Numbered from the stretch's first letter, positions 1 through 9,214 are shown. The stretch: 64,000 bases of DNA from Polynucleobacter sp. KF022 (GCF_027924105.1 NZ_AP026972.1:1674001-1738000); one strand, 5' to 3'. Notes: a model not told the origin generated them from the sequence alone. Program-made: numbers and translations.

Positions 1-839
1 GTAACAAATTTAAAAGGGGCCAAGCCCTGATCGTGATACATCGCAATAAAAGCATCAACCTGCGTAATAGAAGCAGCATCAAACATCGTATCGCCTGGAT
101 AGGGGCCTGATATCTGAACACCCATTTTTTTTGCCGCCTCAATTGCCGGCGAGATTATCTCAATCTCTTCTTGTCCTAAATATCCAGACTCTCCCGCATG
201 AGGATTTAGACCAGCTATGCGAATAATCGGCTTTGAAATACCAAATTTTTTCTGCAAATCTTGGTTAACAATTTGAATCGTGTCTAGAACTATTTCATAA
301 CTTAAAGCTAGTGGCACCTCTTTTAGAGGCAAATGGGTGGTCACCAATGCAACTCGTAAACTTCTTGAAGACTGAAGCTCTAAAAACCCTATAGGTAATG
401 ACGCACACAACATCATTACCACGTGAGAAGCATGACAACGTTCTGCAAGATACTCCGTATGCCCTGTAAATGTCGTACCAGCGTCATTGATGATACTTTT
501 TTGAAGTGGTGCAGTTACCATAGCATCAAACTGACCTTGAAGACAGCCATCAATCGCTTGATCTAAAAGATGAATGACATACTGCGCATTCTCAGGATTT
601 AGAGTCCCCTGCAAAACAGGAGCCTTCAGCTCAATATTTTGAACCCGCAGCCGACTCACTAACTCAGGACTAATATTCTTAGGAATAGGTAATAATTTGC
701 TATCGCCCAGCAAGGTAATTGCAACGTTATCTTGCTCACGCAAGAACCCTAGTGCAGCAATAAGCGAGACCTCAGGCCCAATACCAGCTGGTTCGCCAGT
801 ACTTACAACGAGATTAACGAGGGGTGCTACTTGCCGCAT
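1..839 (-). CDS. pdxA: 4-hydroxythreonine-4-phosphate dehydrogenase PdxA (C-terminus beyond window edge)
   Basis: Vitamin B6 synthesis: oxidises 4-phosphohydroxy-L-threonine in the DXP-dependent pyridoxal phosphate pathway, a cytoplasmic metal-dependent enzyme. About 279 codons are visible of a family length near 330, so roughly 50 C-terminal residues lie outside the window. The start is ATG at 839, giving MRQVAPLVNLVVSTGEPAG; the usual GDPAGIGPE signature reads GEPAGIGPE. The three metal-ligand histidine contexts are visible: FTGHTEY, LNPHAGE and MYHDQGL. The start overlaps the 3' end of surA by 26 bases, so the two are probably co-translated in an lptD-surA-pdxA operon. Family assignment is firm. 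Confidence 0.95.
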   Translation of the reverse strand, partial: MRQVAPLVNLVVSTGEPAGIGPEVSLIAALGFLREQDNVAITLLGDSKLLPIPKNISPELVSRLRVQNIELKAPVLQGTLNPENAQYVIHLLDQAIDGCLQGQFDAMVTAPLQKSIINDAGTTFTGHTEYLAERCHASHVVMMLCASLPIGFLELQSSRSLRVALVTTHLPLKEVPLALSYEIVLDTIQIVNQDLQKKFGISKPIIRIAGLNPHAGESGYLGQEEIEIISPAIEAAKKMGVQISGPYPGDTMFDAASITQVDAFIAMYHDQGLAPFKFV

Positions 840-2268
840 CTTCCACGTTCAAAATTTTGACAGTAGCGTTATCACGTAGTTCGCGTATCCACTCCTGATA
901 GGCTTGATCTAGTTTTCTTTCGCGAATCGCTGCGCGTGCAAATTGACGTTGTTTCTCGACAGTGAGCTGACCTTCACGACGATCTAATACTTGTATCAAA
1001 TGCCAACCGAATTCAGTTTTAACTGGGCTACTTACTTCACCAATTTGCAAACGATTCATAGCCTGCTCAAACTCGGGAACCAAGTCTCCAGGACTCATCC
1101 AACCAAGATCGCCGCCATTAGATGCAGAGCCGTCCTCTGAATATTTTTTTGCCAACTCAGAAAAGTCTGCCGTCTTAATTCTGATCTGATCACGAAATCC
1201 CTGCAAGCGTCTCTCGGCATCTTGGTCAGTCAAACCCGCTCGACTGCGCAACAAAATATGGCGAGATAAGGTTTGAGTGATAGGAATATTTTGAGGTGTG
1301 GTTGGAGCGGCCTCCGGAGCAACCGCTTGCTGAGAAGGTGTATTGGCCATTAGTGCACGTCGATCTAATACTTTAAGAACATGATAGCCCGCAGGGCTTT
1401 TCACTACAGCGTTAGCCACCTGACCACTACCAGTATTTCGAATTGCTTCATAAAACAACTGCGGCAAACGATCAGGGGTGCGGTAGCCTAATTCCTGAAA
1501 CTTAATCTTGGGATTATCTTTTGCGGCCATAGCACCCAATTGCATAAAATCAACATCCCCACGTGCTTCACGTAACAAGATATCGGCTTTCTTTTTAGCT
1601 TCAGCCTGAGCACCGGCACCAGCAGCGGCATCTACAGGAATAAAAATCTGAGCTACATCGATTTCCTCAGGCCCTCCATTTACTGCTGGTGCAGACCGGG
1701 AGGGCGTACCACTCTTCATGACCCTTGTTCGCTCCAAAATAAAGTTATCAATTTCAGCATCAGAAATTTTGATTTTGGCCTCAACTTCTCGCTCGCGATA
1801 GCGCGTCATTGAAATATCATCACGCAGCATTTGCTTATATCGATCAAAAGTGGTCCCAGAGGCATTTACTCTGGCCTTTAATTCGGCGAGCGTCAGCTTA
1901 TTTTTTGCTGCAATCTCACCGATGTACTTATCTAATTCCTTATTACTAATTCCCACGCCCTCTTGCTCAGCATTTTGAATCTGAATTTTTTCAATAATAA
2001 GTCGATCTAATATCATTTTTCGCGCTGACCCATCCTCAGGCAACTTAGCGCCCTGCTTTTTAAGTGCCGCAATGCGATCATCGATTTCTTTTCGTGTTAC
2101 GTAGCCAGTGTTTACTACTGCGGCGACACCATCAATATTTCGAACCTTGCTTTCTGAAGCAGTATTCGTCTTAGCGGCGTCTTGTGCGAACAAGGTAGTT
2201 GTAAACATGGCCACAGCAATAAAAGTAGCAACGTTAGCAATTTGTCTCAAGCGGTTCATAAAAAGCAT
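814..2268 (-). CDS. surA: Periplasmic chaperone / peptidyl-prolyl isomerase SurA
   Basis: SurA escorts unfolded outer-membrane proteins across the periplasm to the BAM complex; LptD is one of its best-known clients. The 484-residue product has an N-terminal signal peptide (hydrophobic about 12-26, cleavage after LFA near residue 28), the SurA N domain with helices to about 180, a first parvulin domain about 203-304, a Pro/Ala-rich linker, and a second parvulin domain about 333-431 (SRHILL, GGDLGWM, FGWHLIQV). The start ATG shares its A with the lptD stop codon (TAATG), indicating translational coupling. A second ATG three codons in is also possible. Slightly longer than the E. coli protein because of the linkers. 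Confidence 0.96.
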   Translation of the reverse strand: MLFMNRLRQIANVATFIAVAMFTTTLFAQDAAKTNTASESKVRNIDGVAAVVNTGYVTRKEIDDRIAALKKQGAKLPEDGSARKMILDRLIIEKIQIQNAEQEGVGISNKELDKYIGEIAAKNKLTLAELKARVNASGTTFDRYKQMLRDDISMTRYREREVEAKIKISDAEIDNFILERTRVMKSGTPSRSAPAVNGGPEEIDVAQIFIPVDAAAGAGAQAEAKKKADILLREARGDVDFMQLGAMAAKDNPKIKFQELGYRTPDRLPQLFYEAIRNTGSGQVANAVVKSPAGYHVLKVLDRRALMANTPSQQAVAPEAAPTTPQNIPITQTLSRHILLRSRAGLTDQDAERRLQGFRDQIRIKTADFSELAKKYSEDGSASNGGDLGWMSPGDLVPEFEQAMNRLQIGEVSSPVKTEFGWHLIQVLDRREGQLTVEKQRQFARAAIRERKLDQAYQEWIRELRDNATVKILNVEDAASSTPR

Positions 2269-4790
2269 TATTGATAGTTCTCGTATATTGAGGGGGGTAT
2301 TGGCTTAGAGGTAGGCATATATCCAGGAACGTTAAGCTTCATGATATCAACTGGATTACTTCCTGCACTACCAAAACCCTTAAATTCAATCTGAAACAGT
2401 ATTGAGGTAGTGGTTATTTGGGAGGTATTCAAAACCTGAGAATAGGCACTTCGGAAAGTCCAGCAATCTTTAGTCCACTCTAGGGCCACCAAGCTATTTA
2501 ATGTTTTTGTACTTAAAGCATCATAGCCCCAACGCCCCAAAACAGAAACCTCTCGCGTAATTGGCCATTGACCTGAGACGTTATATTGATCAGTAGTAGT
2601 TGATGAGGGTACAAATGCTTGATTATTTTGAATAGATGCCTGCACCGGCGGAGACCAAACGTTACGGTATCCAAAATTTAAACTTCTACCCTGTGTGGGA
2701 CGCCAACTACCACCCACCGTCGTCTGTACAAAACGATTTAATTGGGTGTTGTACTGACCAAATAAGTCTGCACTGAAGTTACCAAGCAAACGCACCGAAC
2801 CAGATCCCAAGGTATCGGAGTAGGTAGTGGGATTAACAATGTTGCCATTCAAGCCCACACGTTGGCCAGTGAACTGCTGCTTTTGCGCAATTGTCACGTT
2901 AGCGCGTTCTGCACCAGTATTCGCCTCAATCATGCGACTAGTAAGACCGAGCGTGGCTGCATTATTGTCAGCAATACGGTCATTACCAATAAAAGTATTT
3001 TCATTAAAAATTTGAGAGACGCCAAAGCCAGCATCAGCAGTATCAAAAATCGGGGTCTGCGCCTGACTTTGATAAGGGGTATAAACATAAAAGGCGCGTG
3101 GCTCCATTGTGAGCAACATATCGCGACCAAAAAATCCTTTCAATTCTGCGGCATCTCTTTCGAATGCCAAAGCAGAATCTAAACTAAAAGTGGGGATGGT
3201 AAATCCCTGAGCAACTGGTGCTCCATTAGCTACAAACGGAGTAGCGTTATAAGTGTTTGACTGAAAACTTATTTTTGGAGTGATGTAATAGCCTGGCGTG
3301 ACTTGCGGCAAAGCCAGCGCACCCTTCACTACAGTTCGATCGGCCTGGCTATACACACCCGGGGCGGTAGCAGCCAAATTGCCCCCAATGTTGTACGCAA
3401 ATCTAGTGTAGTCCGTAGAAAAAGTGGTTGCAGGACCGGTTGGCAAGGTGACATATTTTCCACTTGCATCGGCTACCGCTGGGGTCAAGCGATTGTTATA
3501 GGAAGCAGTAATGTTTGGCAGAATGTTATATGGCGCCTGAACTGTATTGGTAGGATCCGGCTGCAAAGTTTGAAAAGTCAACGCTCTTGCAGAGACACTC
3601 CAATTACTCAAACTACCAGTCAACCCTTTGGTAGTGCCAACCTCCTGGCGGAACTGACTAGTGATTGCTCCAGCAATGCTCTGGGAGAAATCTGTAGGGT
3701 ACAGATTATCTGAAACCCGAGACATATTGGCATACCCCGTCCAAGAGCCGGGCAAGGGAACTCCTCCGGGAGCAAGGCCGCCACTAAACGCCTGTCGCTG
3801 TTGCCAATCATACTTCCAGCGATCAGTACCAGTTTTTTTATCGTAAGGCATATATTCGCCCATGACGGTGCCGGAATACTTGGTATCTAAGAATCGATAC
3901 TGCGCACCCAACATTGCACCCCGGTGATTCATATAGCGAGGCAACAAAAGTAAGTCACGATTAGGCGCGATATTCACGTAATAAGGCTGCGTAATATCCA
4001 GGCCATTATTTGAGTTGTAACCAGCAACTGGCGCAAGAATGCCAGAGCGGCGTTGACCACCAGTCGGAGCGGTAAAGTAAGGGATATAAGCTATTGGCAC
4101 ATCGAAGAAGCGCATGACCCCATGCGTACCAACCATTTCCTTTTCTTCATTATCTATTTCCATAGTGCTAGCTGTGAAATACCAATCTAGATTTTCTGGA
4201 GTGCACGTAGAGTAGGTTGCTTTATCAAATACAAAAAAATCAGCACTTTGTACCGTTAATTTTTTAGCCTTGCCATTGCCACCGTTATCGCGTAATTCAT
4301 ATATTGGTGACTCCATTGAGCCTTCACGTACATCTACCTTAAATTGCCCCTTGGGTCCTTTAAAAGTAACGTTCCCTTTTGATAACTCAACATTCCCATT
4401 TAAATCAGCGATATCAGTATCGGGGTTATAGGTAATTTCATCCGCCTTCATCACCGCTCCATTACGACGGATTTGCGCACGACCTATTAAATGCATGTCA
4501 CGCTCAACAACACCTGAAATCGTGTCACTCGAAGTAAAGGTCAGCGCCTGCCCATCATTAATCGGCTTTCCAACTCTCAGCTGATCATCCAACTTTAAGA
4601 CAGTGACATTACCGCGATCTGGCAGTAAAACTGTATTGCTGCCAGACTGAGAATTTGAAGGCAAAGGAGCGGGGGCCTGAGCATGCCCCGGCAGGGCAAA
4701 TTGAACCAATGTCACCCCCGTCATTACGCGCAGGGTTACATGCAAAAAAAGAGGGGCGCAAAGGCCGGCGCGACGGCGATAATGACTCAT
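2268..4790 (-). CDS. lptD: LPS-assembly protein LptD (outer-membrane translocon)
   Basis: LptD inserts lipopolysaccharide into the outer leaflet of the outer membrane together with the lipoprotein LptE. The 840-residue product begins with an arginine-rich signal peptide ending in GHAQA, followed by an OstA/LptA-like jellyroll (about 85-200) and a large C-terminal beta-barrel rich in alternating aromatic strands (about 240-800). After signal removal only two cysteines remain, in STCTPENLDW and TKDCWTF, whereas the E. coli protein has four; the pair would allow one long-range disulfide. It leads the lptD-surA-pdxA operon. Only 33 bases separate its start from the divergent kinase start, so its promoter must lie partly within the neighbour. 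Confidence 0.96.
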   Translation of the reverse strand: MSHYRRRAGLCAPLFLHVTLRVMTGVTLVQFALPGHAQAPAPLPSNSQSGSNTVLLPDRGNVTVLKLDDQLRVGKPINDGQALTFTSSDTISGVVERDMHLIGRAQIRRNGAVMKADEITYNPDTDIADLNGNVELSKGNVTFKGPKGQFKVDVREGSMESPIYELRDNGGNGKAKKLTVQSADFFVFDKATYSTCTPENLDWYFTASTMEIDNEEKEMVGTHGVMRFFDVPIAYIPYFTAPTGGQRRSGILAPVAGYNSNNGLDITQPYYVNIAPNRDLLLLPRYMNHRGAMLGAQYRFLDTKYSGTVMGEYMPYDKKTGTDRWKYDWQQRQAFSGGLAPGGVPLPGSWTGYANMSRVSDNLYPTDFSQSIAGAITSQFRQEVGTTKGLTGSLSNWSVSARALTFQTLQPDPTNTVQAPYNILPNITASYNNRLTPAVADASGKYVTLPTGPATTFSTDYTRFAYNIGGNLAATAPGVYSQADRTVVKGALALPQVTPGYYITPKISFQSNTYNATPFVANGAPVAQGFTIPTFSLDSALAFERDAAELKGFFGRDMLLTMEPRAFYVYTPYQSQAQTPIFDTADAGFGVSQIFNENTFIGNDRIADNNAATLGLTSRMIEANTGAERANVTIAQKQQFTGQRVGLNGNIVNPTTYSDTLGSGSVRLLGNFSADLFGQYNTQLNRFVQTTVGGSWRPTQGRSLNFGYRNVWSPPVQASIQNNQAFVPSSTTTDQYNVSGQWPITREVSVLGRWGYDALSTKTLNSLVALEWTKDCWTFRSAYSQVLNTSQITTTSILFQIEFKGFGSAGSNPVDIMKLNVPGYMPTSKPIPPSIYENYQ

Positions 4791-4806
4791 AGATCCAGAC
4801 CCGCCT

Positions 4807-4812
4807 TATTAT
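4807..4812 (+). promoter_or_regulatory. Possible -10 element for amgK
   Basis: TATTAT matches the sigma-70 -10 consensus at five of six positions. It lies 11 bases before the amgK ATG, so transcription would begin only a few bases upstream of the start codon. No convincing -35 is seen at the right distance and there is no Shine-Dalgarno sequence before the ATG. Confidence 0.3.
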
Positions 4813-4823
4813 ACGAATCGACC

Positions 4824-5825
4824 ATGACTGACTCACGCTTAAACACCCTCCGAAACTGGCTAAAAGCCCTAGAAGCTAGCTGGCAATTAGATCTAGACTC
4901 TTTGGTGCCAGCCTCGGCTGATGCCAGCTTTCGACGCTATTTCAGGATTGCGTCCAAAAACCCTAATTTTGGGACTTTGATCGTGATGGATGCGCCACCC
5001 CAACACGAGCCTTTGGATGCCTTCATTAAGGTTGATTTATTGCTTTCAGGAGCCGGCTTGAATGTGCCAAAAATTCTCGAGCAAAATCTCGCAGAAGGCT
5101 TCTTACTCTTAAATGATTTAGGCACAAAAACTTACCTAGCTGAACTCAATGTTGAGACAGCAGATCACCTATACCAAGACGCAACTAATGCACTAGTTTT
5201 AATGCAGTTAGCAAGCAAACCTGATGTATTACCAGATTATGATGCAGCACTTCTTCAGCGAGAGCTTGATTTATTTCCAGAATGGTATCTAAAAAAACAT
5301 CTGAAGATTGAACTGAACGCGCAACAAACGGAGCAATTAAAAAAATCTTTTGAGCTCATTATTGAAAATAATTTAGCGCAAGCAAAGGTGTATGTTCATC
5401 GCGATTATCACTCTCGTAATTTGATGGTGACCGAAAAAAATAATCCTGGAGTGATTGATTTTCAGGATGCAGTTTATGGCCCAATTACCTATGATGCATC
5501 CTCGCTTTGGCGTGATGCCTACATTGCATGGCCAGAAGAGCGTGTAATTGATTGGGTTATTAAATTTTGGGAAGCGGGTCGCAAAGCGAGCTTACCAATG
5601 CCAAATGATTTTGGTCAGTTCTATCGTGATTTTGAGTGGATGGGTTTGCAGCGCCACCTCAAAGTCTTAGGTATTTTTGCAAGGCTATTTCATCGTGATG
5701 GCAAGGACGGTTACCTTAAAGACATTCCACTCGTGCTTGAGTATGCAATTGCAACAGCCAATCGTTATATTGAATTAAAGCCTTTGGCTCGCATTCTGGA
5801 ATCGACTCGCATTCATAAAGACTAA
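4824..5825 (+). CDS. amgK: N-acetylmuramate / N-acetylglucosamine 1-kinase AmgK (aminoglycoside-phosphotransferase fold)
   Basis: AmgK phosphorylates MurNAc (and GlcNAc) at the anomeric position so that MurU can make UDP-MurNAc, a recycling route that bypasses de novo synthesis; this is established in Pseudomonas putida. The 333-residue protein has the APH/choline-kinase fold: catalytic loop HRDYHSRN (192-199; D194, N199) and the metal-binding aspartate in IDFQDAV (D212). The start at 4824 is chosen because it gives the usual MTDSRLNTLRNW beginning; an upstream in-frame ATG at 4683 would run through the start of lptD. murU follows after 10 bases. Older annotations call this family an aminoglycoside phosphotransferase, but context argues against resistance. 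Confidence 0.88.
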   Translation: MTDSRLNTLRNWLKALEASWQLDLDSLVPASADASFRRYFRIASKNPNFGTLIVMDAPPQHEPLDAFIKVDLLLSGAGLNVPKILEQNLAEGFLLLNDLGTKTYLAELNVETADHLYQDATNALVLMQLASKPDVLPDYDAALLQRELDLFPEWYLKKHLKIELNAQQTEQLKKSFELIIENNLAQAKVYVHRDYHSRNLMVTEKNNPGVIDFQDAVYGPITYDASSLWRDAYIAWPEERVIDWVIKFWEAGRKASLPMPNDFGQFYRDFEWMGLQRHLKVLGIFARLFHRDGKDGYLKDIPLVLEYAIATANRYIELKPLARILESTRIHKD

Positions 5826-5835
5826 CTAGATATAC

Positions 5836-6555
5836 ATGATGAATAAGAGCAATCTCATTCCTTGTTTTTTACTTGCTGCCGGCAGAGGTGAGCGTATGCG
5901 CCCTCTCACAGACACTCTTCCCAAACCCTTATTGAAGATTCAGAATAAATCGTTACTGGTATGGCACCTTGAAGCATTAGCAAAAGCAAATATTCAAGAG
6001 GTGGTTATTAACCACGCCTGGTTAGGAGAACAAATTGAATCGACACTTGGCAATGGTCAGCAATTTGGGCTCCACATTCAATACTCCCCGGAGGGGAGCG
6101 CACTAGAAACCGCTGGCGGCATTTGCAAAGCATTGCCCATCATCGCGCCCGACGATTACTTTTTAGTCATCAATGGGGATGTATTTAGTCCAAATCTACC
6201 TATAGCCCATCTTTTAGCAACGGCCTCCAAAATGCGCGCGGATCCCAATAAGCCTTTAGCGCACTTATTCATGGTTCCCAATCCAGTCCAACATCCAGAG
6301 GGTGACTTTTACCTTCGAGACTCCGTCGTGAGCAACTCCAAATCTACTGGCACAGAAAAGCTCACCTTCTCGGGTATCGGCATTTATCACAAAGACCTCT
6401 TTAAAGACCTGGAATTTGGAGCGCCTGCCAAACTAGCGCCCTTGCTGAGAGCTGCTATGGAGCACAATAAAGTGACTGGTGAAAAATATAGCGGTCCGTG
6501 GCACGATGTAGGTACACCACAACGCTTACAAGAGCTCAAAGCAGCATATGAATAA
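5836..6555 (+). CDS. murU: N-acetylmuramate alpha-1-phosphate uridylyltransferase MurU
   Basis: Transfers UMP from UTP to MurNAc-1-phosphate, yielding UDP-MurNAc for peptidoglycan synthesis. The 239-residue product is a bacterial sugar-nucleotidyltransferase: the nucleotide-binding signature AAGRGERMRPLTD (14-26) with PKPL after it, and a metal-binding aspartate in VINGDVF near residue 113. The size suits MurU rather than the longer glucose-1-phosphate nucleotidyltransferases, and the partner amgK immediately upstream supports the assignment. Two ATG codons in tandem are possible starts. The last eight bases overlap the beginning of pepP. Identification is by family and neighbourhood; substrate is inferred. 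Confidence 0.88.
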   Translation: MMNKSNLIPCFLLAAGRGERMRPLTDTLPKPLLKIQNKSLLVWHLEALAKANIQEVVINHAWLGEQIESTLGNGQQFGLHIQYSPEGSALETAGGICKALPIIAPDDYFLVINGDVFSPNLPIAHLLATASKMRADPNKPLAHLFMVPNPVQHPEGDFYLRDSVVSNSKSTGTEKLTFSGIGIYHKDLFKDLEFGAPAKLAPLLRAAMEHNKVTGEKYSGPWHDVGTPQRLQELKAAYE

Positions 6556-7915
6556 AACGAATATTTATCAACTGCGTAGAAATGAATTAGCAAAACACAT
6601 ATTTGCTAAAACAGGCGGGGGTATTGCCGTTGTTTCTACTGCACCTGAACTGACCCGTAACCGCGATAGTGACTTTCCTTATCGACACGATAGTGACTTT
6701 TATTACCTAACGGGCTTTGAAGAGCCAGGTGCCACACTCGTGATGAAGGTTGATCGAAATGGGGGAAATTTCCAACTTCAATCCCACTTATTTTGTAGGC
6801 CAAAAGACCTTGAACGAGAAATTTGGGATGGCATTCGCCTTGGTCCTGAAGCAGCACCTGAAATTTTGGGTATTGAATACGCGCATAGCAACCAAGAATT
6901 AGATCGAGTGCTCAGTGAATTACTGGCTGATCAAGATGCAATCTATATTCGTCTTGCTGAGAGTGCTGAAGCGGATAGACGCTTGCGTCATTGGATGAAA
7001 AAGGTCCGAGGGCAAGCCCGCTCTGGGATCAATCCTCCTTCTGAATTTCATGATGTCGAAGTACCTCTTCATGAGATGCGCTTATTTAAAGATGAGCATG
7101 AGATTGATACTATGCGTCGTGCCGCAGCTATTTCTGCTCGTGCGCACATCCGCGCTATACAAATTTGTAAGCCGGGTATGCGTGAATATCAACTCGAAGC
7201 GGAATTGCTTCATGAGTTCCGCAATAGTGGCGCACAAAGCGTTGCATACAACAGCATTGTTGCTGGTGGCGCCAACTCTTGCATCCTGCACTATCGTGCA
7301 GGCTCAACTGAATTACGTAGCGGTGAGCTTTGTCTCATTGATGCTGGTTGTGAACTCGATGGTTATGCATCTGATATCACTCGGACATTCCCGGTAAATG
7401 GGAAATTCACCGGTCCACAACGCGCCCTCTATGACATTACCTTGGCAGCACAAGAAGCTGCAATTGCCATGACAAAACCGGGCAATACATTCATGCAGCC
7501 GCATGAGGCGGCGCTAAAAGTACTGACCCAAGGTTTGCTAGATGAAAAGCTCATCAAACTATCAGAAGTTGGATCATTAGAAAATGCTATAGAAGTAGGG
7601 GCCTATCGCCGCTTCTATATGCACCGTACCTCACACTGGCTAGGAATGGATGTGCATGACGTAGGTTCATACCGTGAAATGGGTCAAGAATCAGCTAGTG
7701 AAGATAAGCCATGGCGCATCCTGAAAAGCGGCATGGTAATTACGATTGAGCCTGGTCTCTATATCAGACCAGCGGACGATCTCGATGAGAAGTTTTGGAA
7801 TATTGGCATCCGTATCGAAGACGATGCAGTTCTCAATGATTCTGGCTGCGAGCTCATTTCGCGTGGCGTCCCTGTCAAAGCGGAAGAAATTGAATCGCTT
7901 ATGAAAAACGCGTAA
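6548..7915 (+). CDS. pepP: Xaa-Pro aminopeptidase PepP (M24B)
   Basis: Cytoplasmic metallo-aminopeptidase that removes an N-terminal residue preceding proline. The 455-residue product has the aminopeptidase P N-terminal domain (about 5-140, with DFPYRHDSDFYYLTGF) and a C-terminal pita-bread domain. The dinuclear metal ligands are visible in order: DAGCELDGYASDITRTF (two Asp), the histidine in THWLG-like SHWLGMDVHD, the glutamate in TIEPGLY, and the glutamate in RIEDDAV. It overlaps murU by eight bases and is followed 13 bases later by the ubiH-family gene, an order common in Burkholderiales. Confidence 0.94.
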   Translation: MNKTNIYQLRRNELAKHIFAKTGGGIAVVSTAPELTRNRDSDFPYRHDSDFYYLTGFEEPGATLVMKVDRNGGNFQLQSHLFCRPKDLEREIWDGIRLGPEAAPEILGIEYAHSNQELDRVLSELLADQDAIYIRLAESAEADRRLRHWMKKVRGQARSGINPPSEFHDVEVPLHEMRLFKDEHEIDTMRRAAAISARAHIRAIQICKPGMREYQLEAELLHEFRNSGAQSVAYNSIVAGGANSCILHYRAGSTELRSGELCLIDAGCELDGYASDITRTFPVNGKFTGPQRALYDITLAAQEAAIAMTKPGNTFMQPHEAALKVLTQGLLDEKLIKLSEVGSLENAIEVGAYRRFYMHRTSHWLGMDVHDVGSYREMGQESASEDKPWRILKSGMVITIEPGLYIRPADDLDEKFWNIGIRIEDDAVLNDSGCELISRGVPVKAEEIESLMKNA

Positions 7916-7928
7916 AGATGTTCAACAA

Positions 7929-9086
7929 ATGAGTGCTTCTAATTGCGATATTTTGATTCAAGGTGGTGGTCCAGTTGGACTAGCATGTGCCGCCTGGGTA
8001 TTACAAAAATTTCCTGATGCAAAGCTCACACTAATAGATCGCAATCCAGAAAAGGATGATGATTTAGTAAATGCAGATAGCAGAGGCATAGCCCTATCGC
8101 ATGGTAGTAAGTTATTACTAGATACGATTCAGGCATGGCCAAAAGAGTCTGCTCAAATATATCGTGTACACGTTTCACAAGCTGGGCGCTTTGGCCGAGC
8201 ACTGATGACGCGTGAAGAACTCAATCAGGATGCGCTGGGCCATATTATTCGATATCGTGATATTCACATAACGCTTCGTCAAGCCTTGAGAGCCATTCAG
8301 GCAAAAAGTAATAACTTTGTTTGGAAGCATATTAGTAAAGATATTGAAGAAGCCAGTCTACAAGCCAAATGCACCGTGCATGCTGAAGGCGGTCTATTTA
8401 AAACTCAGGATTGGATAGAGTCTGGTCGCGACTATGGTCAGTCTGCTTTAGTCGGCTTGGTTGAAGTAGAAAATGCTGCTCCCCATCACGCATGGGAGCG
8501 CTTCACTGCAGAAGGCCCACTAGCTGTTCTGCCTAGTCACTATGGCTCCAATGTTTTGAATCTAGTATGGTGTGGATCGCCAGAATCCTCACAATATCGC
8601 TTACAACTTAGTGATCAAGATTTTTTAATTGCACTCCAAAAAGTGTTTGGGTCGCGCATTGGACGCTTTCTAAAAATTCAAGATCGTCGTCTTTATGAAT
8701 TAGGACTGAACTATCGCAAAGAGATTGCCAAAGACAATGAAGTATGGATTGGTAACGCTGCACAAACCTTGCACCCAGTTGCAGGCCAAGGCTTGAACTT
8801 AGGGTTGCGAGATGCTTTTTTATTGGCAGAAAAATTAGTTGGCGTATTTTCTGGGTTAGCAGAAGATCAATCTCCAGCAGATATCCAAAATGCGCTCCAA
8901 AGCTATGCTCAAAGCCGCAAAGTTGACAGAACAACTACGATTGGCCTAACGGACTTTATGGCCAGGGTATTTACCTCTAATCTTGCTCCAGTAGCGTTAG
9001 CCAGAGGACTAGCTTTAAGCGCCCTTCAGTGGCTTCCGCCAGTAAAGACAGCCTTAGCCCGCCAGATGATGTTTGGTAGGCGCTAA
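7929..9086 (+). CDS. ubiH: UbiH/UbiF/COQ6-family FAD monooxygenase
   Basis: Flavin-dependent aromatic hydroxylase of the ubiquinone pathway; members hydroxylate different ring positions and sequence alone does not settle which. The 385-residue product starts with a Rossmann dinucleotide-binding site (DILIQGGGPVGLACA, 7-21) and carries the second FAD motif GNAAQTLHPVAGQGLNLG (about 277-294) and RDA. It lies between pepP and dusB, which is the usual place of a ubiH homologue in Burkholderiaceae. A short upstream ATG at 7918 ends after four codons, so 7929 is the start. Symbol reflects family and position, not proven regiospecificity. Confidence 0.82.
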   Translation: MSASNCDILIQGGGPVGLACAAWVLQKFPDAKLTLIDRNPEKDDDLVNADSRGIALSHGSKLLLDTIQAWPKESAQIYRVHVSQAGRFGRALMTREELNQDALGHIIRYRDIHITLRQALRAIQAKSNNFVWKHISKDIEEASLQAKCTVHAEGGLFKTQDWIESGRDYGQSALVGLVEVENAAPHHAWERFTAEGPLAVLPSHYGSNVLNLVWCGSPESSQYRLQLSDQDFLIALQKVFGSRIGRFLKIQDRRLYELGLNYRKEIAKDNEVWIGNAAQTLHPVAGQGLNLGLRDAFLLAEKLVGVFSGLAEDQSPADIQNALQSYAQSRKVDRTTTIGLTDFMARVFTSNLAPVALARGLALSALQWLPPVKTALARQMMFGRR

Positions 9087-9139
9087 AGGGCTTAAATCGC
9101 CCCCAAATATAAGCATTCCTGATTTGATCTGTAACAAGG

Positions 9140-9164
9140 AATCTGCCTAAAAAATAGGCAGATT
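9140..9164. terminator. Perfect 10-bp hairpin between ubiH and dusB
   Basis: The arms AATCTGCCTA and TAGGCAGATT are perfectly complementary around a five-A loop. Only three T residues follow on the plus strand, so it is a weak candidate terminator for the pepP-ubiH transcript; it could equally be a leader structure of dusB. The surrounding 128 bases hold no gene. Confidence 0.4.
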
Positions 9165-9214
9165 TGGGGTCGAATGTGCTAAAGTGTCATGCTTTCCGAC
9201 CAAGCCCCCTTTAG

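Noticed and set aside
697..879. 60-codon plus-strand frame across the pdxA/surA junction
   Set aside because: Antisense to two coding genes with no supporting feature.
2862..3713. Open frames of 100-136 codons antisense to lptD
   Set aside because: lptD is unambiguous here; these frames lack signals and known motifs.
4683..4823. N-terminal extension of amgK from ATG 4683
   Set aside because: It would be antisense to the lptD start and adds residues not expected in the family.
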